This document shows, piece by piece, positions 1 through 8,291 of a stretch of DNA of 58,394 nt (within the stretch, counting starts at the first letter, position 1; the number at the start of each line of letters is the position of its first letter). Position numbers and translations under genes: made by a program. Under the pieces are notes generated by a model that saw only the letters and a program-made list of their open reading frames with translations, was not told the origin of the DNA and did no database searches. Source of the stretch: an uncultured Gammaproteobacteria bacterium (lineage in GTDB: Bacteria; Pseudomonadota; Gammaproteobacteria; GCA-001735895); assembly GCA_947259485.1 (NCBI GenBank), contig CAMYLU010000034.1, positions 1 through 58,394 on the forward strand. Reading direction: 5' to 3'.

Positions 1-666
1 CAAGCTGGAAGATCCGCCTCGATGCAGGTTAGAGCGAAATTCACCCTCGGCACCCTGGCGCTTCATCGCCGCCGCCACCTTTCCATCGATGACAAAACAA
101 CGAATGTCGGAGCCGCCGGCCTCCTTGATAAATTCCTGGATAAGGATATCGGCCTTAACACCCATGAATCCCTCGATGACACTTTCGGCCGCCTTTTGCG
201 TTTCCGCCAGTACCACGCCTATGCCCTGCGTGCCCTGTAACAGTTTAATCACCAGCGGCGCACCACCGACCATCTTGATCACGTCCTTGATATCGTCGGG
301 CTTGCTGGCGTAGCCGGTCAGTGGCATTCCAATGCCCTTACGTGACAATAATTGCAGCGATCGCAGCTTATCCCTCGAACGGGTGATCGCTACCGATTCG
401 TTTAGTGAAACCACGCCCATCATTTCAAACTGGCGCAGAACCGCGGCGCCGTAATGCGTCACCGACGCGCCGATTCGCGGTATGACGGCATCGAATCCCT
501 TCAGGTCCTCCCCCTTGTAATGAATAGAAGGTTTGTGCGAAGCGACGTTCATATAGGCACGCAATACGTCGATAACGACAATTTCGTGCCCGCGCTCCTT
601 GGCAGCTTCGATGATACGCCGCGACGAGTAAAGTTTCCGGTTACGGGACAAAAGCGCTATTTTCAT
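1..666 (-). CDS. rimK: RimK-type alpha-L-glutamate ligase (ribosomal protein S6 modification), 3' end outside window
   Basis: ATP-grasp ligase that adds glutamate residues to the C terminus of ribosomal protein S6 in the cytoplasm. The visible 222 residues begin [20 protein letters not shown], the usual RimK start. They continue through the pre-ATP-grasp domain ([30 protein letters not shown]) into the ATP-grasp domain ([17 protein letters not shown] near residue 138, [20 protein letters not shown] near residue 175). A full RimK has about 300 residues, so the last quarter lies left of position 1. The start is supported by AAGGAGAG a few bases upstream. It is read away from the integrase remnant and repeat on its right. 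Function follows from the family; nothing in the visible part departs from it. Confidence 0.93.
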   Translation of the reverse strand, partial: MKIALLSRNRKLYSSRRIIEAAKERGHEIVVIDVLRAYMNVASHKPSIHYKGEDLKGFDAVIPRIGASVTHYGAAVLRQFEMMGVVSLNESVAITRSRDKLRSLQLLSRKGIGMPLTGYASKPDDIKDVIKMVGGAPLVIKLLQGTQGIGVVLAETQKAAESVIEGFMGVKADILIQEFIKEAGGSDIRCFVIDGKVAAAMKRQGAEGEFRSNLHRGGSSSL

Positions 667-841
667 GAGTCTCTCCTTTATGATTAACACATAGACGACA
701 CGTATTTTCAAAAGTCACAATTTATTCTTTCGGGTGACTTTAAGCGCAGATACAGTCGGCCATGCGAATTGCTAACGTCTGCGGTACCTGTTCGCCAATG
801 ACGATGTGTAAGGCGGAAAAGATCTGAATGCCGACAATTGA

Positions 842-1054
842 CCCGCAGGTATCGACGATTTCCAATAGCACGAACAACACGGCATCAGTCTCCGGGAGCT
901 ACAAGAGCTCGGAGGATGGGCTACGTTTGAGATGGTGTTGCGGTATGCACACCTCGCGGCCGATCACTTACAGTCGGCGGCATCGAGGATCGAGGGCACA
1001 ATTTTAGCACAATCGAGCGAGAGTAAAAATCTCAAGCTGATCGTATCAAATTGA
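842..1054 (+). pseudogene. Remnant of tyrosine recombinase (phage/island integrase) C-terminus
   Basis: Reading from 842 gives PAGIDDFQ, a stop, then HEQHGISLRELQELGGWATF, EMVLRYAHLAADHLQSAASR and a tail ending at TGA 1052-1054. This is the C-terminal catalytic region of a P4/IntS-like integrase, with the conserved LQELGGW and MVLRYAHLA blocks including the catalytic Tyr. The expected RHTWAS segment with its Arg is missing between IDDF and HEQHG, and the normal Trp codon before HEQHG reads TAG. The stop plus internal deletion, and the lack of any upstream frame, show a dead gene. It ends 16 bases before a tRNA-Phe 3'-end-like repeat, the typical position of an integrase next to its attachment site. 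Confidence 0.75.
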
Positions 1055-1070
1055 TTTAAAAGGAATAAAA

Positions 1071-1169
1071 TGGTGCCCAGGGGCGGAATCGAACCGGCCG
1101 GCGTACCGGTGGTCCGCACTCGGCGGTCCGCGCTCGGCACCGACACGAGGATTTTCAGTCGGTCTTTAA
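1071..1169 (-). repeat. tRNA-Phe 3'-end repeat, copy A
   Basis: Read on the minus strand this is the 3' part of a tRNA-Phe gene: anticodon loop with GAA (GACTGAAAATCC), variable loop, T arm, acceptor strand and CCA (CCCCTGGGCACCA). The T arm is interrupted by about 42 GC-rich bases that contain two copies of the motif GGTCCGCRCTCGG. No 5' tRNA half follows, so this is not a functional tRNA. Copy A lacks the AT-rich and inverted-repeat flank found in copies B to E. Confidence 0.85.
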
Positions 1170-1214
1170 ACAATTTTACGGATAGCGCGACTGTCTGTGC
1201 GATCCTGGAGGCAG

Positions 1215-2339
1215 TTAGAATAATTCGATTCGAAGCCCGGCCGACAGAATCAAGTCATCATAACGGTAGTCGGGGTCGGAACTGTCGAAATCCTCATATT
1301 CGATACTCAGCAAACGAGTCACTTTTCTTTCCCTTCCGAACACTGGTCGTTCGTGGCGAAGTCGCAGGCGGTGACCTGTGCTGTCGAATCCCTCTTCGTC
1401 CAGTGGATCCGCTACCGCGCGGTTGTCGTAGACGAGGTCGGAATAGCGCCAAGAGGCTAACCAGCGCGATCCATCCTCTAGCTTGTGGCGATAGCCGACA
1501 GAGATCGTATCGTATTGCGTATTCTTGTAACCGACTCCGTTGTCGTCGCGGTCCTGGGTCGACAGACGCAGGCTAACGCGGCGTGCCTGGTCGGGACGAA
1601 AATAGGTTTCAACCCAATAATTGGTATAGTCGTACTCGAGATCGGTTCCTGGAATGTCGTTACCGTTTTCATCGTCGATCCGGCGGTCATCGAAGACCCG
1701 CTCGGTAAGGCCAAACCCTGCGCGCAGGCGGTTACGATCGGATAGCCGGAACTCTGTATCGAAGCGAATGCGATTGTGTTCATAATCGAGGTTGCTCAGA
1801 CCGGGTGTTTCATCGTAGTCCTTTTGCCGATGTTGAAAACGTACCCGCAGGCGTGTTTTGTTCGCGGTGTACCACGAGATACTCGCGTTGAAATTGGTTT
1901 GCTCGTAGTCGTAGCGGTCGGGAATCGATCGGCCGTTATCGACCGCGACCTCGCCAGTGCTGCGGCTAACATAAGTCTTGTCCCGCGTCGTACGCACCAG
2001 CGCCAATTCATAATCGAGCTCGCGAGCATCGGTGGTAAATGTCGAGCGATACCCACCACTGATCCGGTCGCGATCCTGGTCTGCGTCTTCCTCGTCGAGA
2101 AACAGGATCGACTCGGCGCGCAGGCCAACAAAAGCCCCACTTTCGAAATCGTGGTCGAATCGGAGCCGAGCGTGTGTAAACAGGTCGGGATCTGGATTGT
2201 GGCGCGAGGCAAGCTGGTTGGGGTTGGTCTCTAGCCCACCCTCGGCCGAAAGCGACAAATCCAGGGCCCACGCAGGTGCTGGCGACAAGAGCATAGCGAA
2301 TAGCAGCAGAAACAAGCCGCGTAATGAGCATGTCAACAT
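1215..2339 (-). CDS. Outer-membrane beta-barrel protein, unknown role
   Basis: A 374-residue secreted protein with a signal peptide (LFLLLFAMLLSPAPAWA) followed by repeated amphipathic strands rich in D, R, Y and alternating hydrophobics. It ends in Phe (GLRIELF), the usual outer-membrane beta-barrel insertion signal. No enzymatic motif is seen. The start is taken as the ATG in the TAATG overlap with the upstream kinase gene, which suggests translational coupling; an in-frame ATG six codons earlier is possible. It is the last gene of a three-gene operon with the kinase/PqqD-like fusion and the serine-repeat protein, so it may be the surface partner or export channel for that product. That role is inference from context only. 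Confidence 0.7.
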   Translation of the reverse strand: MLTCSLRGLFLLLFAMLLSPAPAWALDLSLSAEGGLETNPNQLASRHNPDPDLFTHARLRFDHDFESGAFVGLRAESILFLDEEDADQDRDRISGGYRSTFTTDARELDYELALVRTTRDKTYVSRSTGEVAVDNGRSIPDRYDYEQTNFNASISWYTANKTRLRVRFQHRQKDYDETPGLSNLDYEHNRIRFDTEFRLSDRNRLRAGFGLTERVFDDRRIDDENGNDIPGTDLEYDYTNYWVETYFRPDQARRVSLRLSTQDRDDNGVGYKNTQYDTISVGYRHKLEDGSRWLASWRYSDLVYDNRAVADPLDEEGFDSTGHRLRLRHERPVFGRERKVTRLLSIEYEDFDSSDPDYRYDDLILSAGLRIELF

Positions 2340-3577
2340 TACTGGAAACTCGTGCAATCGCCACTCTTGATGATTAGCTGTTTGCGCTGTAGCGATTTCA
2401 GCAGATCGTAGACGTCGGTCTCGATTTGGTCTCGACCAGTCTCGGGAAACGCGGTTTGCAAGATGTCAATGATCTGTCCCGGAGAAATCGCTTCCTTCAG
2501 CAGCGTCCACACCGCGGCACCCACCGGGTTCAGGTGGTGGATCGAAGCACCATCGCCATCGGCGAGAAAAGATTCGCCGTCGCGGCTGACCTCGACAATG
2601 CCGATACGGCGTCGAAAGTGTCCGTGCGGAATGTTATCAGCGTCTTTTCGAATCCCGCTCGGGCTTGATGGGCCGGTAAAACGTTCCAATGGCCTGACTT
2701 GCTGGTCAACCAGGCTGACGCTGAGCAGGTCGGCAGCGTCGTCGACCCGATCATAGACGAGGCGATAGCAGTTCGCGCTGCTCACAATCTGCGACAACCG
2801 CTCGAGAATGCTAGGTGCATTTACCTCGCGCGCGAAATTCTGCCAGACGACGCAGCGCAACACCTCGGCCTGCGGTACCGGAACCAGATGAGGAGTGGTC
2901 CCGGAATCGCGCTCAAGCAGCACAAATGCTCCAATCTCAGAGCTGCTACCTAAAGCAGCGAGCCGTTCCTGACGCAAATCGAGATAGTGGTAACGGGAGC
3001 CTTTCAATCCTGCATGGGTTTCGATGTATTCCCGAGTCACTCTATCGAGATTGTCGGGATAGGGGGCGCGTAGCCGCGGCGCAATGCCAGTGGCGATACC
3101 ACGACCCTCGGCGAGACTGATCGGCAGCACGTCGTCACCGTATACATCATGGCCGCGAACGGCAAGAGCTGCGGTCAGAATGCTCTTACCGGCGCGAAAA
3201 CGATTTGGAAATACGACCAGCGCGCCGCCAATGCGCGCGCTGGCGCCGTGCAGACACAACAGATTGTCCTGCTCCATAGTCCACGCGCGCACCACTTTGG
3301 CAACCAGGCTACAAAGCGTATCGACCGGGTCGTCGAACTCAACGCCGTCGTCCATCCATTCGGCTTCGACCCGATAACGTCCATTTCCCAGTCGTGAAAC
3401 CGAGACCAACGGCATCTGATCATCATCGATCGAATCGATCGCCCAGCCACCGAAGATCAGTGGGAGATGTCGACGCAGATGCTCACAATCGTGAAAAACG
3501 ATCGGCCGCGACAGATTGGGAAAGCACAGGGCCAGATCCTTTCGGGACCTGACCCCATGCTTGCTAGATGTATTCAA
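2339..3577 (-). CDS. HPr-kinase-like / PqqD-like fusion protein
   Basis: 412 residues with two parts. Residues about 100-300 resemble the HPr kinase/phosphorylase C-terminal fold: LCLHGASA near 108, a P-loop-like segment RFRAGKSILTAAL at 126-138 and an acidic GDDV motif at 147-150. The first Gly of the canonical GxxxxGKS loop is Asn125, but GKS is intact. Residues about 325-405 form a PqqD-like winged helix (HLNPVGAAVWTLLKEAISPG, then DLLKSLQRKQLI), the fold that binds leader peptides in RiPP pathways. HPr-kinase homologues are known to phosphorylate lasso peptides. The gene lies 12 bp after the serine-repeat gene and overlaps the beta-barrel gene. I infer a serine-modifying enzyme for the adjacent protein; the substrate is unproven. 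Confidence 0.75.
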   Translation of the reverse strand: MNTSSKHGVRSRKDLALCFPNLSRPIVFHDCEHLRRHLPLIFGGWAIDSIDDDQMPLVSVSRLGNGRYRVEAEWMDDGVEFDDPVDTLCSLVAKVVRAWTMEQDNLLCLHGASARIGGALVVFPNRFRAGKSILTAALAVRGHDVYGDDVLPISLAEGRGIATGIAPRLRAPYPDNLDRVTREYIETHAGLKGSRYHYLDLRQERLAALGSSSEIGAFVLLERDSGTTPHLVPVPQAEVLRCVVWQNFAREVNAPSILERLSQIVSSANCYRLVYDRVDDAADLLSVSLVDQQVRPLERFTGPSSPSGIRKDADNIPHGHFRRRIGIVEVSRDGESFLADGDGASIHHLNPVGAAVWTLLKEAISPGQIIDILQTAFPETGRDQIETDVYDLLKSLQRKQLIIKSGDCTSFQ

Positions 3578-3589
3578 ACCCGTCGCGGA

Positions 3590-3943
3590 TTAGGCGATGG
3601 GTTCGCTCGGTGCCGACGGTTCACTAGCAGCACTGGGTTCACTTGGTTGCGAAGCGTCACTAACGTCCGACGGTTCACTGGGTCCCGAGGGCTCTGAGGG
3701 TTCGGACGGCTCACTCGGCTCCGAAGGTTCGCTCGCCGCACTGGGTTCGCTCGGCTGTGAAGGTTCACTCGGTTCGGAGGGATCGGACGGATCGCTGGTT
3801 GCGTGTGCAGACTGGCTTAGAGTCGCCAGTATCGGCGCGGTGTAAGCCACCGACGCGACTAGCCCCAGCCGCGACAGCGCTTTGCGACGGCTCTCGTCAA
3901 TTTCTGCTTCGACCTCGTCGGCTTCGGTTTTCTTAGACTTCAT
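3590..3943 (-). CDS. Tat-type secreted protein with Ser-x-Pro triplet repeats
   Basis: 117 residues when started at the second ATG, which has GGAG eight bases upstream; an in-frame ATG four codons earlier has no such site. The N-terminal region is charged and precedes a twin-arginine-like signal, SRRKALSRLGLVAS, then VAYTAPILATLSQSAHA with a likely cleavage after AHA. The mature part is about 68 residues in which Ser occurs at every third position for 22 triplets. About 18 of these are SEP, SDP, SQP, SGP or SAP, so it should be acidic and extended. No known domain is seen. It is first in an operon with an HPr-kinase-like/PqqD-like fusion, so it is a candidate substrate for multiple serine modification. 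Other possibilities are a cell-surface stalk or linker protein. Confidence 0.75.
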   Translation of the reverse strand: MKSKKTEADEVEAEIDESRRKALSRLGLVASVAYTAPILATLSQSAHATSDPSDPSEPSEPSQPSEPSAASEPSEPSEPSEPSEPSGPSEPSDVSDASQPSEPSAASEPSAPSEPIA

Positions 3944-3980
3944 TGTTATCTCCATGGGAATTACGGTTTATAGTTATGGG

Positions 3981-4009
3981 ATAATATTCCCAAATTTAAT
4001 ACAAATCAA
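3981..4009 (-). promoter_or_regulatory. Sigma70-like promoter for the Ser-repeat/kinase/beta-barrel operon
   Basis: On the minus strand a TTGATT -35 box (4004-4009) and a TATTAT -10 box (3981-3986) are separated by exactly 17 bases. A start near 3975 would give a leader of about 30 nt before the ATG at 3943. Judged by eye only. Confidence 0.45.
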
Positions 4010-4119
4010 GCCACTTCCGATGAAAGTTAGATCAAATGTGAAATGCTTTACTAATTGCAGAACTGGGCAAAAATATCAACGTCTTGGGCAAGAGATTCTG
4101 AGTTTTATTCGAGTATAAT

Positions 4120-4324
4120 TGGTGCCCAGGGGCGGAATCGAACCGGCCGGCGTACCGGTGGTCCGCACTCGGCGGTCCGCGCTCGGCACCGACACGAGGA
4201 TTTTCAGTCGGTCTTTAATTTAATTTTTATAACTTAATAAAATCAGCTACTTACGCGCTTCCCATTTCCATTTGTGCCATTAAATGCCAGTTACCGCCAG
4301 TTATTGGGCCACAAATTTGGCACA
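4120..4324 (-). repeat. tRNA-Phe 3'-end repeat with flank, copy B
   Basis: Same tRNA-Phe 3' half with T-arm insertion as copy A (4120-4211), followed by an AT-rich spacer and a segment carrying the inverted pair TTTGTGCC ... GGCCACAAA (about 4271-4316). It lies between the serine-repeat operon and the MoxR-type operon. From 4325 to 4616 I see only the upstream region of the next gene. Confidence 0.85.
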
Positions 4325-4616
4325 ACCTTCATGTTATGGTTCGCTCCCGGTTATGGTCGCTGGAAATTACTCATGATAACCAGCTCTTCTCCAGGAAACT
4401 TGCCCAGGAAGAGAATTAGGACCTGGGTCTATTTATTTTCGCCTGCATCAATTACCAGGTTGCTGCAGCAATTTTTTCGCGACAACGAAATCGTGAATCT
4501 CAATCGTCCTTAATTTATTGCCAGGGAAAAGGTACGAATGGTCTTTGATTGCTTTATGCATTGGAGATAAATAGTATATATTTTTTGGGAAACCACTCTT
4601 CTTGCGAGGACCTGAA

Positions 4617-5156
4617 ATGTGCAAACACGGATTTATGCTTGCCGTATTCATGACAGCAACATGTCTAGTGATTTCCAACGCTGTAATCGCCTCCGATTTA
4701 ACATTTGCTCAGGCTGATACCTCAACCCCGGGTGCAGAAAAAAAATCGAAACTAATCGATCTGTGGCAACCCGGAGACACGGGCCAGCGTATGAATATCC
4801 GTGGTCGGGTGACCAGCATCGACGGCACGCCTCTCGGCGGTATTCAGATATCACTGCGGCAGGCAAACGGAGATGGCGATTATACCGACAACTACCGGGC
4901 TACCCTGGAAACCGACGACAAGGGGCGTTATCAGTTCGGCTCGGTGGTGCCCGGTAACTATTTCGGGGCCAAACACGTTCACGTCACCGTATTCCAGGAT
5001 GGTTTCGAGTACTTCGACACCAGCATTCTATTCAAGGGCGATCCGAACCTGGACGAACACTACGAAGACGGCACCGCCATTTTTCTGGAGGAATCTACCG
5101 TGAAAGGCGAAACCATTATGTTTGGCCGTTTCGATATCGTGCTCACCCCGGAATAG
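4617..5156 (+). CDS. Secreted intradiol-dioxygenase-like protein (paralog 1)
   Basis: About 179 residues with a signal peptide (MLAVFMTATCLVISNAVIAS) and one beta-sandwich domain like the catalytic core of intradiol ring-cleavage dioxygenases. Matching blocks are MNIRGRVTSIDGTPLGGIQI, ETDDKGRYQF and KHVHVTV. The His-x-His pair and nearby Tyr residues that bind non-heme iron in that family appear present (HVH, and Tyr in DYTDNY and GNY), but the usual N-terminal helical part is absent. ATG 4617 is chosen because GAGGA precedes it; a TTG at 4602 is less likely. It heads the operon and has a close paralog at its far end (19413). The role in the periplasm is unknown; it may be a structural carbohydrate- or metal-binding relative rather than an enzyme. 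Confidence 0.7.
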   Translation: MCKHGFMLAVFMTATCLVISNAVIASDLTFAQADTSTPGAEKKSKLIDLWQPGDTGQRMNIRGRVTSIDGTPLGGIQISLRQANGDGDYTDNYRATLETDDKGRYQFGSVVPGNYFGAKHVHVTVFQDGFEYFDTSILFKGDPNLDEHYEDGTAIFLEESTVKGETIMFGRFDIVLTPE

Positions 5157-5201
5157 TCCCGGCGCAGCAACCTACGCCGTCACGGAATCGATAGAAAAAC
5201 C

Positions 5202-6002
5202 ATGAAATACGAGAAGCTGTTTCTTCTTTTGCTGATTGCCTGCCTGTTTCCACCGGTGACGACTGCCCAGTCACTGCAGCAAGACGATCAGGCGCCAGCA
5301 ATAAGCGCCCCTGAAGCCCCGCCCGGTAATTCGCATGAATTTTATTTTACCCGCGGAATCTATAGCGGGGAGTTCGACGATTACGACGAAGGTGGACGCT
5401 GGGCTATCGATTATCCAAAAGCGGATCACCAGTTCCTGGTGGCCTTGAAACGGCTCAGTGTCGTCGATGCCTACGGATCAGACAATGCGGTCGAATTGAC
5501 CGATCCCGGGTTGCGGCAGTTTCCGCTGCTCTACGCCGTCGAAGTCGGTTCGATGTCGCTGACCGAGGCGGAAGCGCTGGCGTTGCGAAATTACCTGTTG
5601 GCCGGCGGTTTCCTGGTGATCGACGACTTCTGGGGCAGCTGGGCCTGGGATCAGTTCGTGACGCAAATGCAACGGGTCTTCCCCGACCGCGCGATCGTCG
5701 AGGTGCCGCCGGAACATCCCGTGTTTCATGTGTTTTACAACATCGATCGCGTCATACAGGTGCCCAACATTCGCCAGGGCTGGGGCTCGCAGTACGGCGG
5801 GCCTACCCACGAGTATGACGGCATCGTACCCCACGTGCGTGGCATCTTCGACGACGACGGCCGCCTGATGGTTCTGATCAACTGGAATACCGACCTTGGA
5901 GACGCGTGGGAGTGGGCGGACGATCCCGATTACCCACTCAAATTCTCGACCTACGCCTTTGAAATCGGAATCAATTTCGTCATCTATGGCATGACCCACT
6001 AA
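5202..6002 (+). CDS. DUF4159 domain secreted protein
   Basis: 266 residues with a signal peptide (LFLLLLIACLFPPVTTAQ). The DUF4159 core is recognised by FYFTRGIYSGEF, the WAIDYPKADHQF block, LRNYLLAGGFLVIDDFWGSW and the C-terminal FEIGINFVIYGMTH. The fold belongs to the glutamine-amidotransferase-like group, but I see no catalytic Cys-His-Glu triad. It sits 45 bp after the intradiol-like gene and 24 bp before the next gene, all on the same strand. Families of this type accompany MoxR ATPases, BatA-like proteins and DUF4175 proteins. The molecular role is not known. Confidence 0.85.
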   Translation: MKYEKLFLLLLIACLFPPVTTAQSLQQDDQAPAISAPEAPPGNSHEFYFTRGIYSGEFDDYDEGGRWAIDYPKADHQFLVALKRLSVVDAYGSDNAVELTDPGLRQFPLLYAVEVGSMSLTEAEALALRNYLLAGGFLVIDDFWGSWAWDQFVTQMQRVFPDRAIVEVPPEHPVFHVFYNIDRVIQVPNIRQGWGSQYGGPTHEYDGIVPHVRGIFDDDGRLMVLINWNTDLGDAWEWADDPDYPLKFSTYAFEIGINFVIYGMTH

Positions 6003-6026
6003 CGCTACGCGTGGTCAGACCGAAGC

Positions 6027-8291
6027 ATGTTCGAATTCCTGTTTAAGTACCCCGCCGAGTATTTTGCAGAGGGTAAGTTAATAACCGCCCTGCCCTGGTG
6101 GCAACTGGCCCTACTGCCACTCGCCATAGCGATATTCGCTTTCGTCGTGCTGGGCTACTTCAGACTACAAGGGCGCACCCGCAGCCGTGATCGGATAACA
6201 ATCTCGTTGCTGCGCGGCCTGGCGCTAGGCCTGATCTTCTTCAGCCTGTCGCGGCCATTACTCGAAGTTACCGCGCAACTGCAGCAACCAGGCGTGGTCG
6301 GTGTATTGCTCGACAATTCGATCAGCATGGGGCTAAAGGGTCCGGATCGAAACGCGCGCAGCGATTTTATACGGCAACAGTTCGATACCGAATCCGGCGA
6401 CCTTTTGCGCGATCTTCAACAAGTTTTCGACGTGCGCCTGTTTAAGTTTGGCGCCGAAACAAAAGCGATCTCCGACATTGACGCTCTCGATTTCAACGAC
6501 GGCGACAGCGATTTGACCCGGGCGCTTAGCTTCACGCGGGCGAGCCTGCAGGGTGAGCCGCTCGCTGGCCTGGTGGTCATAAGCGACGGCGCCCTGCAGC
6601 CGGACGAACCGCTGGACGCCTTGCTGTTATCTCTAAAGTCGTCGGCTATACCGGTATTCAGCGTCGGCCTGGGCGAGCGACGCTACGCGCGCGATATCGC
6701 AATCAGCCACATTCGGTTGCCGGACGCGGTTTTGAACGGCAGCCGGGTGATGGCGGATGTTGCCATAAAACAGCAGGGTTATGACGACCAGCTGGTGGAA
6801 CTCGTGATCGAGGACGACAGCCAGATCCTGCACCGCCAGCAGATACGGCTCAAACCTGGCATGCAGTCGATTCGGATTCCGCTCGCCACTGAAGAATCCG
6901 GGGCGCGCCAGCTCGAGTTTCACCTGGCCACCATGGCCGATGAGGAAATCACTGCCAACAACAGCCGGCAGGCCATGCTGACGGTGGATGACCGTAGAAT
7001 CCGGATTCTCTACTACGAGGGAGAACCCCGCTTCGAGTTGAAGTTCGTCCGTCGCGCGGTTGCCGACGATGAAAACCTTGGCGTTACCGGATTGATCAGG
7101 ACCGCCGACGCGAAATATTACCGGGTGGGTATCGAATCCAGCGAAGAACTGCGTAACGGCTTCCCGATCACCCGTGACGAATTATTTTCCTACGACGCCA
7201 TCATACTGGGCAGCGTCGAAAACTCATTACTCAGCCGTGAGCAGCAGGACATGATCGCCGAGTTTGTCGGCGAGCGTGGGGGCGGCCTGCTTATGCTCGG
7301 AGGCCGTCATGCCTTCACCGAGGGAGGCCATCGCGCTTCCGTGCTGCACGACATATCACCCGTGGTCATGCCGGATCGGGCCGAGCCCGAGTTCAAGCGC
7401 CAGATCAAGATTCAGCCAACCGATGCGGCCTGGGTCCACCCGGCGCTGGTCATCGCCGACAGCAGCGAAAAATCGATCGCCCGATGGCTAACGCTGCCCC
7501 CGCTAACCCTGGTCAACCCGATCCGGCGGGTAAAACCCGGCGCAACGCTGCTGTTGAGCGGCCCGGTTAACGATCAGGACAATTCCTACGTGGCGATGGC
7601 CTGGCATCGCTACGGCCGCGGCAAGGTTATCGCGTTTCCGGTGCAAAATTCATGGCTTTGGCAAATGCACCACGAAATCGATCTCGAAGACCAGACCCAC
7701 GAAATGCTGTGGCGGCAAATGCTGCGCTGGCTGACCGAAAGCGTGCCGCAACGATTGAGCCTGAACCTGTCGGCCCAGAAAATTCATGCTGGAGGCGTAA
7801 TCAGGATACGCAGTGAAGTCCTACAAACCGATTTTGACGCACAGCACGAGGCACAACCGCGCGCAGTCCTGACCGCGCCGGACGGCGGAGAACGGGCTAT
7901 CAGCCTGCAACCCAATCCCTCACAGCCCGGTGCCTACGAGGCAGAGCTATCGATTATCGAACCCGGGGATTACCTGGTGCACGTGGAACTCAACGAAGCC
8001 GGACAGGTGAGTCGTAGCGCCGACACCCGTTTGCTGGTAACCCGTGCCGGCGACGAATACTTCAATTCGGAGATGAATGAAACGCTGTTGCGCCGGATTG
8101 CAGACGAATCCAGCGGTCAATTTTTCAGACCGCAGGATATGGGCAAGCTGGTCGATGCCCTGGATAGCAATCCGCGCGGATCGCGCACCGTGCTGCGCCT
8201 CGAGTTATGGGATATGCCGGTTCTGTTCCTGCTACTCGTCACCCTGTTATGCGCCGAGTGGTGGTATCGTCGATGGCGGGGCCTGGTATGA
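6027..8291 (+). CDS. Membrane-anchored VWA-like / glutamine amidotransferase-like protein
   Basis: 754 residues. The N-terminus has two membrane segments (WWQLALLPLAIAIFAFVVLG and a second near residues 60-78). Next comes a von Willebrand A-like region with LLDNSISMG (D96-x-S-x-S, the MIDAS pattern), beta-sandwich domains, and a GATase1-like domain near residues 395-560 (GLLMLGGRHAFTEGG). The last membrane helix is VLFLLLVTLLCAEWWYRRW. This is the BatB/BatA-like membrane component usually found with MoxR. The stop overlaps the next start as ATGA. It probably presents a large periplasmic assembly surface; the ligand is unknown. Confidence 0.8.
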   Translation: MFEFLFKYPAEYFAEGKLITALPWWQLALLPLAIAIFAFVVLGYFRLQGRTRSRDRITISLLRGLALGLIFFSLSRPLLEVTAQLQQPGVVGVLLDNSISMGLKGPDRNARSDFIRQQFDTESGDLLRDLQQVFDVRLFKFGAETKAISDIDALDFNDGDSDLTRALSFTRASLQGEPLAGLVVISDGALQPDEPLDALLLSLKSSAIPVFSVGLGERRYARDIAISHIRLPDAVLNGSRVMADVAIKQQGYDDQLVELVIEDDSQILHRQQIRLKPGMQSIRIPLATEESGARQLEFHLATMADEEITANNSRQAMLTVDDRRIRILYYEGEPRFELKFVRRAVADDENLGVTGLIRTADAKYYRVGIESSEELRNGFPITRDELFSYDAIILGSVENSLLSREQQDMIAEFVGERGGGLLMLGGRHAFTEGGHRASVLHDISPVVMPDRAEPEFKRQIKIQPTDAAWVHPALVIADSSEKSIARWLTLPPLTLVNPIRRVKPGATLLLSGPVNDQDNSYVAMAWHRYGRGKVIAFPVQNSWLWQMHHEIDLEDQTHEMLWRQMLRWLTESVPQRLSLNLSAQKIHAGGVIRIRSEVLQTDFDAQHEAQPRAVLTAPDGGERAISLQPNPSQPGAYEAELSIIEPGDYLVHVELNEAGQVSRSADTRLLVTRAGDEYFNSEMNETLLRRIADESSGQFFRPQDMGKLVDALDSNPRGSRTVLRLELWDMPVLFLLLVTLLCAEWWYRRWRGLV

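Noticed and set aside
1071-1169. A complete tRNA-Phe gene at the repeat copies
   Set aside because: Only the sequence from the anticodon loop to CCA is present, the T arm is split by 42 bases, and no D arm or 5' acceptor strand follows in any copy.
1070-1576. 168-codon open frame starting in repeat copy A
   Set aside because: Begins within the tRNA-like repeat and runs antisense to the beta-barrel gene; not a protein-like sequence.
3597-3795. A CRISPR-like or VNTR array
   Set aside because: The periodicity is 9 bases with codon variation and is explained by the Ser-x-Pro triplets of a protein with a signal peptide and ribosome site.
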